Source of the DNA: Blastomussa wellsi
Lineage: Eukaryota; Cnidaria; Anthozoa; Scleractinia; Plerogyridae
NCBI GenBank assembly: GCA_947652115.1
Contig: OX393568.1
Location: 25,341,339-25,405,338 of the forward strand
DNA length: 64,000 nt
Reading direction: 5' to 3'
A program made the translations under genes and the position numbers. Positions 38,701 to 51,522 of this stretch are shown one piece after another. Position 1 is the stretch's first letter, and every line of letters begins with the position of its first letter. The notes under the pieces are model-generated. The model made no database searches. It was not told where the DNA came from and saw only the letters and a list, made by a program, of their open reading frames with translations.

Positions 38701-41700
38701 AAACTATACACAGTGACTTTCTAATATAACTAAAATTCTGCTCACGTCACCCATCAGTTACCAAACGTTATTCCCTCAGTGGTGCAAGCCCCTTTAAGAA
38801 AAATCCTGGACCTGGCCCTGGCCACAACGTTAACTCAGCCGCCTCATTGTGAGGCCACTTTAATTTGGACCAAACACTCAGCAGCCCACTCAGTGATTTT
38901 CTCTTTCAAAAAACCTCTTTCATATGGCCACCCAGTTCATATGGCCAGAGATTTGTGGCACATTGGTGACCAGATTATTGGGGTTACAGGGATGGATCCA
39001 GGATTTTTCTTAGGAGGTGGACTGATTTTAATAAATAAATGTTTTGCTTGAGGAACAGTCTCCTCTGAAGTCTTTTTTGCTGGTTTGCGCTTCTTTTTGA
39101 GAAATAATGTGAGCAAAAAACTTTGAAAACAGAAAGTGTTTTGAAACACAATACCTACCTCTTTCTAGTACATCAGCAGTGCTTACATGAAGCTGTTAAA
39201 ATAAAATGTTACCAACAAGTGACTAAATTTAAGGAAAAACAAGGCAACTTGTAGAAAACAATTTGTCATCCTAATGAATCCTCACCATTTCTGTGGCACT
39301 TCTTATTAACAGAATGAATGATCTTTCTATGTTCCTCTCAAGTTCTTCCTCTGCAACACCCTGACAGATATTTAATAATTTAACATTAAATAATACTGGA
39401 CAATATTTTTCAGAATATTTAATGCTGTGGCTGCCTCTGGCTTCAGCCAAAGGTTATTAAGCAACAGGCTAGGAAGATTCCTACTCCCACCACCCTAGAT
39501 TGAATGTTTGATCATCACAGGGTCTAAGTGGTAGGCTCTAAACTATCCAAATGTCATGAAATCCTGACAAAACAAGAACTGAATATTAATCTCTTCAGAA
39601 CTGACCTCCTTATGAAAGTAAAGCTGGTATTGAAGTATCCCTGGTTTTGCTCGCAATCTCTCCAGTGGGTTGATTTCAGGAAAAGTGGGTATAAAGGGTG
39701 TCATGTTAATCACAGCTCTGAAAAGAAAAATTAACAAAAAATGTCTGCATCATGCAATTACGAAGTGTTTCCACAATCAGGATAAACTGTTTCAGTATTA
39801 AAGGATTGCTGCAAAAACGAATGCAATGTTGTATTATATTACTAGGAAACTAGGAAACTTACAGAATCCGTTCAGCATAGTGAAGGCTTAGGTCCCATGC
39901 AATAAATCCACCAAGATCACGGCCTACTACGGAAGCTTGATGTATGCACTAAATAGATTGAATGTAGCTGTATGATTAATTTTTGTACTACTTTGTTTAA
40001 TTCCACTAGAAGCACTGCAAGTACACAATCATATAAAATTTGGACATCATTGATTTTCAAGATTCTGAATTTCCAGTGTAAGGTCAAGTAATGGTAGTGG
40101 TACTGGCAGCAGTAATAAGTCACCAGTAGCAGTAGCAATTATAGTAACAACAGTTAGCAGTAGCGGTAGCAGCAGTAGCTCAGTAGTAGTAATTGTAGGT
40201 AGTGGGAGAAGCAGCGACAGTGGTAGCAGTAGTGCCAGTAGTGGTAGCGATAATGGTGGCAGCGGCAATACTTAGTGGCACCAGTACCGGCAGCAGCAGC
40301 AGTAATGGCCGCATTAGCAGTAGCTGCAGAAGCAACAACAGTAGTAGTAGTAGCAGTAGCAACAGTACTAGTGATGGTAGGCAGTTTATTAATTAAAAAT
40401 AAACTTTTGACACTTACCAGTGAATTCATAAGAGCAATAACATCCTAGACAAAAATAAATAACAAGTGTACTCAATCAATACCTTCTAGTACGAGAAAGT
40501 ATCAATACTAGTTGTCTTTTCATATTTAACAAAAGTTACTTACGGCACAGATTTTTTCCCGGCCATATGCATCAATTTCTACAAATGTTGGAATAAGAAA
40601 ATATTTGAATAAAAAATATATTTAATAAATAATTATTAATAAAATTTTAATATACAGTATATTCCATAATTGGTGGGAAGGACTGCTTGATAAAGCCATT
40701 AAACTTCAAGCCTTTGAACACTTCAAACACAATGTCATAACATAAATGATGATGATGATGATAATGAATTTGTATAGCGCTAAAACTATAAAAGAATATT
40801 CAAAAGCGCTGAACATTAAGTTAAAATTAACTGGTTTGAAAATTTTCTAATCAAGCAAAGCATTAAATCTCGGCAAACATATACCTCCAGGACTAGAGGT
40901 CTGTCCCATTCCTCGCAGGTCTGGCGCTATCACTCTGAAGCCAGCAATTGCAAGAGCTGTGATCTAAACAATGAAAACGCTTTTTATTAGTTTTGCATGT
41001 CATTAAATCAAGTGCTGTGAATGTGGCTGATTCATTCTATGTAGTTGTATGCAACTTCGCACGTCACCCGATGCGATGAGAAAGAACCCAGGGAAGCCAC
41101 CTACCAACTAAATTATTTCTCATTTTTTAAGCTAATAAAGTTAGCTTACACAAGCATTTGTCCATCTCATCCAAGCAAAATTTAAGACATGCTTAACTGA
41201 AGGGCAAGCTGAAAATACCGTATGTTTTTTTTAAGCCTAGCTGATTTAATGATGCACATAACTAATTTTTGTGTTTCTAGGAAATAAAACATAAGGTATG
41301 AAATTCACATAATAATTTTGGAAGAACTGTACACACCTGGTATTTCCAAATATACCACAATTCAGGAAAACCATGAAGCAGAATAACCACAGGTCCATGT
41401 CCCATCTCCACATAATGCATTCTAATGCCTGTCTATAAATAATGCACAAGTTTTATTTTCTTATCCCCACAGGCGTACGAGCTGGGGGGCGGGGGGCTGC
41501 AGCCCCACCAGTTTTGAAAAATTTTGACATTTTTCGGGCAAAATGCTCAGGATTCGGGCAAAGGCAGTAGCAGTAGCAAGATTGTATAACGGTTTAATGC
41601 TAACGCATTCTAAAATTGTGTAATTTTTTCGGGCACTGAGGTTACAGCCCCCCAAAGTCCGAAGGTGCCTGTATGCCTATGTAGGAACCCAGCTCTGCTC

Positions 41701-44700
41701 TATTGGAAATTCGTGAATCTGATTGGTTTCCCAACTGTTTTCTATTCGCTGATAGAAAATGATCATGTGCGCGATGCTCTTTGAAGACAATATTTTTCTT
41801 GATTTTTGGCTTAAAAATACAAAAAATTGTAGCTTTTGGAATGTAATCTTTCAGAGGTTCTACTAAAACATTTTAGACTACTCCTCCTCGTTTTCTATGA
41901 GCAAATAGCCAACTTGGCTGGGTCTCGTTGACCAGGCTTTTAACCAGATGGCCGTCCAGGTGTCCTGTGGACGGCCACTTTTTATTAATAAAGAAAATTA
42001 TCTTCATTATATTTTAATTTCATACAAAATAACAAAAATTTTCCTTTCCATAAAAAAAAGAATGAGCAATGCCTAATCCGAATTCTAGCTCTATCATGTA
42101 TATTGCCCTTCAATAAATTTGATGGTGTCTCCCAAGAAAGTAAGACCTTAAAAGTTTTACACTGTATTTTAATTGTAAATATTTCAGAGGCTTACAATTT
42201 TGGATGCTTAAAAATTTCCAACAGTTTTACCGGTATTTTCGTACAATTTTGTCTAAAATAAAAATTGTCCAAAATTTTTTGAGAGTAATGTAGTCAATCA
42301 CTTGTTACCGCGACCCTGGGTTGGGTAGAGGACTGTCCTTTTTTGAAGATTGGACTTTTACTTCACAAACACTGCACTCCAAAATAAATGTGAAACAAAT
42401 ATATTTTTAAAATCATTTGGCACCTTAAGATTGACATAGCAGTGAACTGCATTGTGGGCAGGACAGGGCTCAACTACATGCTGCTGAGAAATCTATTAAT
42501 AGAAAAGATTAATTTCATTGTTAGTTAATATATTTTCTTGACATATCCAAAAATGATCTAACAATAATATTATTATTATTGTATGCAGTGGAGATGATTG
42601 AAAGGATGGAATGAATGCTAGATGGTCACTAGAATGTCAAACAGACAGACAGACACACAAGCAAATTGCATTTGAATCGAAGGATGAATAGAGCGTTTTT
42701 CACTTCAGTGTTGAAAGTAATTCTGCATTATTTTTGTGCCACTTTTTAAACCAATCAGGAGTAAAACCAAAACCAATCATGAACTCACATGGACATGTTT
42801 TCCCACGCTTTGTGTCGGCTACGTGTTACATAACTTTATTACTTCTGGTTTTGATTTGTTCACTGGATTATCTCCATCCTTTGTGATTGGCAAATTTAAG
42901 TAATTACTTTACCTGGTTTTGGTTTTACGACACTCAGTTGAAACTCACTCTAAAACTTACATCAATTCCTGTTACTTGCTTCAATTCTTTAAGAGCTGTA
43001 ATAGGATTTTTGACAAGAATTGTTGTCATTCCCATCTCTTTGGCAGGTTTAAGATTTTGAGGTGAATCATCCAGAAATACTACCTAGAACAAATAAATTC
43101 TGAGACATTATTTAATAATTTTGTTACTAAAAAACTAATACCTTTATTACACTTAGCATACTGGCAACATAATACAAGGATCCCTGGTGATATGTAAGAA
43201 AACTTCTCCCATGTGGCCCTCTTAAACGTAATCAACAAGATGTACTTAATTACGCACCTCTGAAGCCTTGACATTCATCTTTGAGCAGACATGAGTATAA
43301 ATATCAGGGTCAGGTTTACAAAGACCAAGTTTGCACGACTCAAACACCTCATCAAAATAGTGGAGTAAGGAAGGCAATGACTTGAAGTTATTTCCTGTGT
43401 CATTGGTCCAGTTATTTGTCAGAACACAGGTCTTGATACCTGAAAATTATATCACAAGGTCACAAGGAGGGTATGCTACGAAGTCATGTTAGTAATGATC
43501 GATAAAAAATCAGTATATAGATTCCTTACGCATTTTATAACATATACCAGATTGTACTGTAGTCTTGCAACATTAATTTGACATACCATTTTTCCTAAGA
43601 GCTGTAACAGCATTCAGCATTTCTGGGATCACTTTTGCAGATGAATAGTATTCATCCATGATTTCTTGAAATCGTATTTCCTTGCAGTGATCATATCCCT
43701 GTCGTGAAGCATGCTCTTTGTAAATTGTGTCCATTTCAGAACAGAACTGATGAGAAAATATGTCCTTTATTTTTGATTTAAAAGTGCATAATGGTAGCTT
43801 CTGGACTGCAGTCCTTTAGAGTATCTACTAAAACAATTAGACTGCTTGCCCTCATTTTCTGTGCCTCGCTGACTATATTCACTCATAGAAACTCGGGCTT
43901 GTAGTTTCATTGTTAAATACAAAACATACCTGAGAAAGAGAAACTTGTCCAGTGTCAAGTCTTTTTGCATTGCTTATAAAGGTCTTAAGGACAAAGTCAC
44001 TGGGATTAAGAAGTATAACAAAGTAGATGTTTAGTAAAGAGGAAGGTTAGAAAACTAAAAAATAGATCTGTTATTTTTATACCTAACTACTTCAGTGGGA
44101 TATATCAGGTATGGTTGGTTGACCCATACCAGTTCGTATTTTGGTGTCCCGGGAGGGGGAGTACTCGCAGTATACATGATGGGGGAGGGGACATGACGGG
44201 TGAGGGGGTGGGAAGGATCTTACGTATTTTTGGGGGGTTAAAATTTACACACTCAGTATTCTTTTGGGTCAAGAGATCTGTCACATAATTTTTAGGTCTT
44301 CAAAAATATGCGTGTCTTGTATTTTTTTGGGTAGGAGATTTGGATTCCAGGTATTTTTTGGGTCTAAAATTTCAGGCTTGTGTATTTTGGGTTTGCAATA
44401 GACAGACAGACACAATATGAAGCTCCATCAGACACCCCCCCCCCCCCCCCCCCACTCTGACATTTATAATGTGAGTATCCCTCCTGGGATTTGGTAGACC
44501 ATGTATGAACCTGACATGCTGCTTCTGAGGCCTGGTAAGAACAGATGATAACCAACTGCAGCCAATAGCCTAGCAAAGGTCCCAGTGACCTGATTTGAAA
44601 GCACAGAAGATCAACATGTTCATTCTGTCAAAAACTGCATCGTGCTATATGGAAGATGGGTGTCTGGGATATCCAGGGGCCTCGACTGTGACGGGTGCGA

Positions 44701-45248
44701 CTATATCACGGGCGATGAGCCGGGATGTTCATCGGTGGACACCTGACGATGAGTTATACCACATCGTATAATAGCACGCAGCGCTATTGTTTTAGGGCTA
44801 GGGTCCATTATTACTGTTGTTTGTTTATCATTTTTTCAGCCAGAACTGTGAGACCCCTTAAAGAGCTGCGCACCACCCCCTCTTGATAGCCTCCATTTCA
44901 CTCCGGTTAGCCTAATAAGCACTTCGGGTGAAAAAATGATAAACAAAACAACAGTAATAATGGACCCTAGCCCTAAAACAATAGCGCTGCGTGCTATTAT
45001 ACGATGTGGTATAACTCATCGTCAGGTGTCCACCGATGAACATCCCGGCTCATCGCCCGTGATATAGTCGCACCCGACTGTGACCAGCCGGCCCTAGACA
45101 CTAAGACAGTATAACGCTCCCATGGCTGGCAACCTTATTTCTAGAGTTACCTTGGAATTCCTTTCTCCCATGAATACTTCTGAAATGCAAATATAGGACT
45201 TGTGATTACAACACCCCCGAGGTCAAATATTACAAGCTTTATCATCAT
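35710..45248 (-). CDS. EPHX2: Bifunctional epoxide hydrolase 2 (HAD + alpha/beta hydrolase)
   Basis: Soluble epoxide hydrolase, 19 minus-strand exons: 45248-45151, 43999-43930, 43746-43587, 43439-43258, 43083-42961, 42483-42424, 41432-41337, 40963-40885, 40578-40544, 40444-40418, 39948-39863, 39717-39606, 39360-39286, 39192-39159, 38690-38588, 38181-38112, 37805-37721, 36752-36707, 35788-35710; 539 residues (human 555). N-terminal HAD domain: FDLGGV, LTNNW, CKPDPDIY, VFLDDSPQNLKPA. C-terminal alpha/beta hydrolase: HGFPELWY oxyanion loop, nucleophile Asp321 in GRDLGG, proton donors Tyr369 and Tyr453 (GPLNWY), acid Asp483, His508 in ASHW. The protein ends SSKL, a canonical peroxisomal PTS1. The HAD motif DxD reads DLG, losing the second Asp, so lipid-phosphatase activity is doubtful. 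The nucleophile elbow GHDWGG is changed to GRDLGG. Head-to-head with CHM. Confidence 0.94.
35907..36347. mobile_element. hAT-like MITE with CAGGGCTTGACACTAAC end, EPHX2 intron 18
   Basis: The left end CAGGGCTTGACACTAAC and right end GTTAGTGTCGAGCCCTG are inverted repeats with one mismatch; 441 bp, inside rich in 'actagcca' motifs. A similar CAGGGCTGTCACTAAGGGC end opens the element at 63820. Confidence 0.7.
36926..37050 (-). mobile_element. SINE 3' fragment in EPHX2 intron 17
   Basis: Reverse of the body and tail of the 32521 family: 'gatggactagcacccc', 'tagccgctaaatgctactgaaacc', 'gataagctcaggcag'. The tRNA-like head is lost. Confidence 0.6.
37414..37508. repeat. Hairpin repeat, ~45-bp arms
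   Basis: GATAAAATATTCGCGGGAGA…CTTTATGGGCATTGAAAATGG is followed after a few bases by its inverse (…CCATTTTAAATGCCCATAAAG…ATATTTTATC). Lies in EPHX2 intron 17. Confidence 0.65.
40085..40378. repeat. Imperfect GTA/GCA trinucleotide tract in EPHX2 intron
   Basis: Nearly 300 bp of degenerate AGTAGC/GGTAGT triplets. All reading frames stay open and encode runs of Ser, Leu, Thr or Ala, which is an artefact of the triplet repeat. Confidence 0.85.
40740..40815 (-). repeat. LINE-type 3' tail remnant
   Basis: Read on the minus strand: 'agcgcttttgaatattcttt…gcgctatacaaattca(ttatcatcatc)'. Shares the 'gcgcttttgaatatt' core with the tail at 21320-21345 and ends in a short triplet repeat, as L2-like LINE ends do. 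Confidence 0.5.
44147..44490. repeat. Repeat with CCCGGGAGGGGGAGTACTC end and poly-C run
   Basis: The left end CCCGGGAGGGGGAGTACTC and right end GAGTATCCCTCCTGGGA are imperfect inverted repeats. The inside repeats 'tattttttgggt' several times and contains an 18-20 base C run near 44435-44454. Lies in EPHX2 intron 1. Confidence 0.5.
44693..45075. repeat. Near-perfect palindrome, ~146-bp arms, EPHX2 intron 1
   Basis: The left arm 44693-44838 starts GGGTGCGACTATATCACGGG. The right arm 44929-45075 is its inverse with a single base length difference. The 90-bp spacer is non-coding. The arms contain GATGAGCCGGGATGTTCATC and CAGCGCTATTG. Lies 75 bp from EPHX2 exon 1, within the primary transcript. 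Confidence 0.9.
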
Positions 45249-45419
45249 TGAATTCTCCTCCTTCCTCCAATGAATACATGCGCCTAAAGTGCAGCTTACA
45301 CGAGGTAGTGCATGCAAGAAGACTGATGCTTCTAACAATTCACACGATTGGGTTAGGGGTGACAGCTTATCAGCAGCCAATCAGCTACTTTGTCATATGC
45401 CACGGAAGCCTCCGCAAAA
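45249..45419. promoter_or_regulatory. Compact bidirectional promoter EPHX2/CHM
   Basis: Only 171 bp separate the divergent start codons. CCAAT boxes lie on both strands: GCCAATCA at 45376-45383 (+) and ATTGG at 45347-45351 (CCAAT on the minus strand). There is no TATA box. Shared promoter use is inferred from spacing. Confidence 0.6.
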
Positions 45420-46223
45420 ATGGCGGACGAACTTCCAGATGAGTTCGATGTAATCGTGCTAGGAACTGGTATGTTTTGTATTTTAATTACTGTAATGTCG
45501 TAAAATTTGATGTTAGAAGAACCTTTATAAACTTCTGCAATGGGTAACTAACTACGCAGCCAGTACAAGGGTAACTGCAAGTACTTAAATCTGTTTAATA
45601 ACTGCGCGTTGGGTAGCTAGCGTGAATGTCGAGAGATTTTCCAATCACATATTTTAAGGACTTAATCGGTTTTCTGACACGAGTTTGCTTAACAAGGGCT
45701 GTTGTACATATAACTTAACATTTTTCAGTTTTTTTTTTCGTTTTCTCTACGTTGCTAGAATTTTTTTGCCGAACATTGGTTGCTGATCGACAGGACAATA
45801 TTTCCGTCCAGGAATTTGCCCCACCCCCATTCTTTCGGTTACTTCAAGAACTGTTTAACGACTGTGTGATTCAACCAACTCAACGAGTGAAAAATCTTTG
45901 GCTTGAGATCAAGTAATGTGCATCTGCTTACTATGGCCAATATTTGATGCAATCTGACTTATGTTTGTAAAAATTATTGATATTCCAGTTTTTGCAGAAA
46001 ATTCTATAAGCTATTTTATTATTATATAATTTGGTTTTATCAGCTGGGTTGATAATGTCAATTGGCCACCATAAAGAGATTCAAGAGCTGACGTTTCGAG
46101 CCTTAGCCCTTCGTCGGAGCGACGACGAAGGGCTAATGCTCAAAACGTCAGCTCTTGAATCTCTTTACGGTAGCCAATTGACATTATCAACCCGGCTGAT
46201 AAAACCAAATTATATTGTTATAC

Positions 46224-46268
<45 letters not shown>

Positions 46269-49200
46269 CTATTATTTTATTATTAGCTGCCTAAGCGTAT
46301 TTTGTGTTGAACATTTCATGATTGCAAACCTCGTGCTCGGTAGCCATGTTGCTCTCTCGATTAAAGTCAAGAGTTTGTTCCATCAGTGTTAGTCTCTCGT
46401 ACATCATGTGTCAACAAGACTACAACATAAGTCGCAACCTTTCTGGTCAGGAATGGCAGATGTGGCAGACACTCAGATGGAAGATGCCTGACAGAAATTG
46501 TGCTAAACAAACCAACCTGACAATTTGCTTCTGATTGTGGTTTAGTGTCATAGAGGTTTGAAACATGATCTAAAGCCCCACAACATTTGTGAAAAAGTTG
46601 TATGTGCCACATTTCTAAAGTCATGGCTATTGTGAGGTTTTAGAACATACTTCATAGGTGACGAATGCATAGCATAAGTAGAACTTATAAGCTAGAAAAA
46701 TCCCACATGACAAAGCTGTACCATCTGATTGGTCCATGCATGCTAACGTGTGCAGCTTATTTCTATTTTTTTTATTTTTAACAAGGTTTCCCAGAGTCTG
46801 TGGTAGCAGCAGCACTATCGAGAGTAGGTTACAAAGTTCTTCATTTAGACAGGTTAGTTAAGAGTACAATGTTATTTGTTCATCTCATTTTCATAAACAA
46901 CATTACCAAATATTCAAATGCATATTGATCTGAAAAGTTTTTTTTTGTTTTAGGAATGATTATTATTCTGGGCAGTGGGTAACACTCACATTTGACACTT
47001 TGTTAAAATGGATTGAACTCAATCAGGTAAGAAGGGTGAAAGTCAAATTCATTTAAAATTGAAGTTTAGTTAAAACAAAGCTACAGTTAATTTATTGTTT
47101 GTATGACCATGGAAAACCTGGAAAGTTATGGAATATTGGAACTTCAATTGGAATTCATTTTCCTGAAAGTTATGGAATTTAAGTGTGGGCCATAGAAAGT
47201 AGTGGAAAATGGTGTTGACTGTATGAAATAAGTTAAGAAATTTTTGTTTCTGTAAAGAAAATTGAATGAAATTTCCAAGAAAATGGCCAAATTAATTGGA
47301 AAGTTCGTGTAAAAGGTCCTGGAAAAGTGATGGCATTTGAAGGCTCAAGGAGGTATGAACCATGTCACAGATGTAAATAATAGCCAGGAGCCTGTTAATT
47401 TGAAATGAAATTTTCCTTTCATAAACTTCCTGTAATTAAAGTCTGCACTTTATTATTTTTAGAATCTCAAAAATCGTACCCTGTTCCATGGCCCATACCA
47501 ATATAGCCCATATGTGGGGTACTTCCCTCCCCTTGGGGTCACAACTTGGCTTTCAACTGTTGACAAGAAATGATGCAAAACTGCTAAAAAAGATTTGAAA
47601 ATTGGAAACATTTTAAAGTGCATATCACACCAAATTTTTTTCTCTTGATTCTTGTAGTTGGAATCTATAGAAAACGACTTGAAGCCTTAAAAGTGCTGGA
47701 AAAATCTAAAAACTTTTTTTTTTGCTTTCAAAATACGCACAGCTTGCCTTCAAATTTGTCCCGGTCATCGCGCGGCCAAAATCGCATGTGATATCGGAAC
47801 GTGACGTCAGATTATGTACCTCAATGCAACTTACAGAAGAGTCCGACTCAAAGGAATCATTAGAATCACTGGACATCTTTGCCTTTCAATGCACTATCTG
47901 TCCACTACGAAGTACTGCAGAATCCTCTTAGCGACAACAGACCTTTGCGGCAAAGGTACACAATGTGACGTCACGAATAACTTCGCCGTCGATAAACTAG
48001 CTCCCAGTCTCTGGGCCAAATTTGAAGGGAAATTGCACATATTTTGAAAGCAAAAACAATGCTTTTGAGATTTTTCCAGCACTTTTAAAGCTTTGAAATG
48101 TTTTCTTTAGATATCCAACTACAAGAATCAAGAGAAAAACATTTCGTGTCATATGCACTTTAACAGCAACTCAAGAACATATTTGCAGGATACAAAAGAA
48201 CAACAGGATGGAGCAGGGGAGTCTGGTACCCATGACACTGAGCCACCTAGCCTGGAAACTGGTACCTACTCAATTCCAGTTCCTGACCGCTCTAATGAGA
48301 TCAGAAATGTAGTGGTCAAATCTTACTTCAGGTGAGTTTCAGCTTGGAAATTAGCATATTTTATGTTAAGTGCATCTACCAAGTCAGATGACAATAACTG
48401 CTAGCCAACACAAACCTTTTTCACAGCAGTGAGAAATGGATAGCCTGCATGTTGCCCCTCTGTATCCACAGGGATGTAGCTAAGGGCCAGCTACCGCTTA
48501 CATTTCGCTAGAAAACAAAGACGCAAAGAAATTTTCCAGGTACAATGGTCAGAAAAGCCGGCTGAGCTTGTTTGTGAGCCGGCTTTGTAATTTCTTAGCT
48601 ACATCCCTGTATCCAGTGGTCTCCCGCTGCCATTTTGACTTTCGAGCGACTTCAAGCAAATGTAATTGATACCAGTCTGTGTTAGGGTTCTCATTGAGGG
48701 CAATACCTTTAACGTTTCAAATTTGTTTTTTGACAGTTGACAGTAAACATTGTTATCCATTTAACAGTTAATATCTAATTTGGGTGGTTCACTAGATGTT
48801 TTACAGTTAAAATTTCTCTACTTTTGAGTGAGTGTTGAGTTTTTGTGTTATTGGTAATTTTTTTGCTGTTTGATGGTTAATGGTTAACCCTTATTGAAAC
48901 ACTCCTGTGAAGGTATTGGAGATTCATGTTGATGTGTATATGTATCGCACTTTGCACGTCATTTATACATCGCATCTCAAATGTCTTAAGTGTTGGATGT
49001 CGTTGCTGTACAAAGTCATGCACTGATACAAAGGGCAACCATTTTCACTGAGTTTCTTCAATTCATCAACTTTTTCTTATTCTTCTACTTCTAGTGAGAA
49101 ACAACCACAAGAATCTGTTGAATCTGAGCCAGTGGTGTTTGAAACTGCTGTTAGCCCCAGCGGGCCTCAGAAACTTCTCGATTCCAAAGAAACTGATACA

Positions 49201-51477
49201 TTAGAAGTATGTGATGAAAGGAATGCTTTACAGGAAGCTGGCACCTCAGAGCAATCAAGCACTAAAGAAAACAATACAGCAGAAAGGTCCATGGTGAAAG
49301 ATGAGACTGCAAGCATGTCTGAGCTGAAACATAGCAACAGTACTCCTCAATCAGGAGAGGAAAGTGAAAATCTTCCTAATGAAGTAAAATGTTCTGAAGA
49401 ATCGTCAAATGAGGCAATTGAAGATAAGTTGCAAACAGATTCAGTTTCCGGTAACTTACAAGAAGTCCCATCTGTGCCACCAGCACCAAGGCAGAGAAAT
49501 CAACAGAAACCGGCCATTGGTGTGAACATGGCATATGATGATCTAAAGCCGTACTGGAGAAGATTTAACATTGATGTTTCTCCTAAACTTCTATTCTCCA
49601 GAGGCCCACTAGTAGAGGCATTGATTTCTGCAAACATCAGTCATTATGCAGAGTTCAAAGCCGTCACCAGGATCTTGACGTACATGGGCGGACGAGTGGA
49701 GGAGGTGCCGTGTTCGAGAGCTGATGTATTTAGTAGCAATGCAATATCTGTGGTGGAGAAACGAATGCTGATGAAATTTCTTACTTTTTGCCTTGATTTT
49801 GAACAACAACAAGACCAGTATGCAGGGTTTGAATGCGAACCTTACCGTGAATTCCTCCAGTCTCGTAGACTGACCCCCAACTTGCAACATTTTATAATTC
49901 ATGCCATAGCAATGGTCAAACCAGAAACTGCAACAGTTCAAGGACTTAAAGCTACACAATGTTTTCTTCAATCCCTTGGACGCTATGGGAACGCGCCCTT
50001 TATTTGGCCCCTTTATGGTGCTGGGGAGTTGCCGCAGGCATTTTGCAGAATGTGTGCTGTGTTTGGTGGCTTATACTGCCTGAGACGAGGGGTGTCAGCC
50101 ATAACAGTTAGTGAAACTAACGGCGACTGCATAGGCGTTATCTCAGACGGTCAAGCACTGAAATGCAAACGATTGATAACAGAGTTTTCCTACGTACCTG
50201 AAATGTTCAAAAAAGAATGCACTGAGTTTGTTTCCAGAGCAGTTTTCATAACATGTAGTTCCTTGAAAGCTTCTGACGAGGATCATATCACTGTTTTGTC
50301 AGTTCCACCATTATCAGAAGGAGGAGAACCAGTGAGAGTCATTGAATTAGGATCATCAGCTATTGCTTGTCCCAAAGGTCTTTATGTTGTTCATTTAATC
50401 AGCAAAGGTTTGTCGTCAGCTAAGGGTGATTTGGAATCAACAGCAGACAAGTTGTTTCATTTTCCATCCAAAGGTAAGGGTAATTGTTTTTAATTAATCC
50501 TCACGCTCAGTAGCTGTATTCCCAATTTTCAGCACCTTACTACAGTGAAATCTCTCCTTTTGGACACGTGGCAATATGGACACCTCCCTATTACAGACAC
50601 CTCTGCAATTTGGACATTTCCTTATTATGGACACCTCTGCAATATAGATATCTGATTATGCACAGTTAACTTGGATCAAGAGACCAGAGTGTATATAAAC
50701 TTTTCCTCTTTACAGGGTTCGCATGCACCTTGAAAGTCCTTGAATTAAAAATTCAAGGCCTTAAAAGTCCTTGAAAATTGTAGTCAGTGCTGTTAAGTCC
50801 TTGAAATTTGTAGCTAATTCCAATCAACCTAGACTTTTACCTGTCTGGTAGGCACACTCGCTACTGTGAGCAGCTGATTAATGCTGGATTTTGCAGTGCA
50901 TCCAACGTTTACAGACTACCTCACTTTCTCATTTTACCCTGGCAGAGATTTTTACTTGTTTCTCATCAGAATATTTATTTTCTTTCTTTCACTTCACATG
51001 GCAGAAAATGTCCAAAGTGACAAGCCCTCAGTCCTTTGGTCGTTGTATTTCAACCAAGCGATCCCTGATTCCTCTTGCGTCAGTGACCTGCCATCAAATG
51101 TTCATGTTATGTCGTCACTCCCCGGAATGTCCATAGGATTTGGTGAAGCCCTACAACAGGTCTGGTATTGTGGCAAATTCGATTCAACGTTTATTTACCA
51201 CATATTTGTATCACTTCAATAAAGAGGAATAAGAGAAATAAGTGGCGAGGAGACCTTAATAAACCTCGGGGCTTATACTAAGATATAATTTGGTTTTATC
51301 AACTGGGTTGATAATGTCAATTGGCCACCGTAAAGAGATTCAAGAGCTGACATTTTGAGCGTTAGCCGATTCGCTCCGACGAAGGGCTAACGCTCGAAAC
51401 GTCAGCTCTTGAATCTCTTTACGGTGGCCAATTGACATTATCAACCCAGTTGATAAAACCAAATTATATCGTTATAC

Positions 51478-51522
<45 letters not shown>

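Noticed and set aside
40047..40429. Ser-, Leu- and Thr-rich frames on both strands
   Set aside because: Products of a degenerate trinucleotide tract inside an EPHX2 intron.
45249..45380. Longer EPHX2 N-terminus (frame open upstream of the MMIKL start)
   Set aside because: There is no upstream ATG in that frame (it would start at TTG), the extra residues have no family similarity, and it would run into the CCAAT-box region.
46031..46255. 75-codon frame ending NYIVILPTDAAPQFL
   Set aside because: It is the translation of the foldback element's right arm and tail, and equivalent frames appear at each copy.
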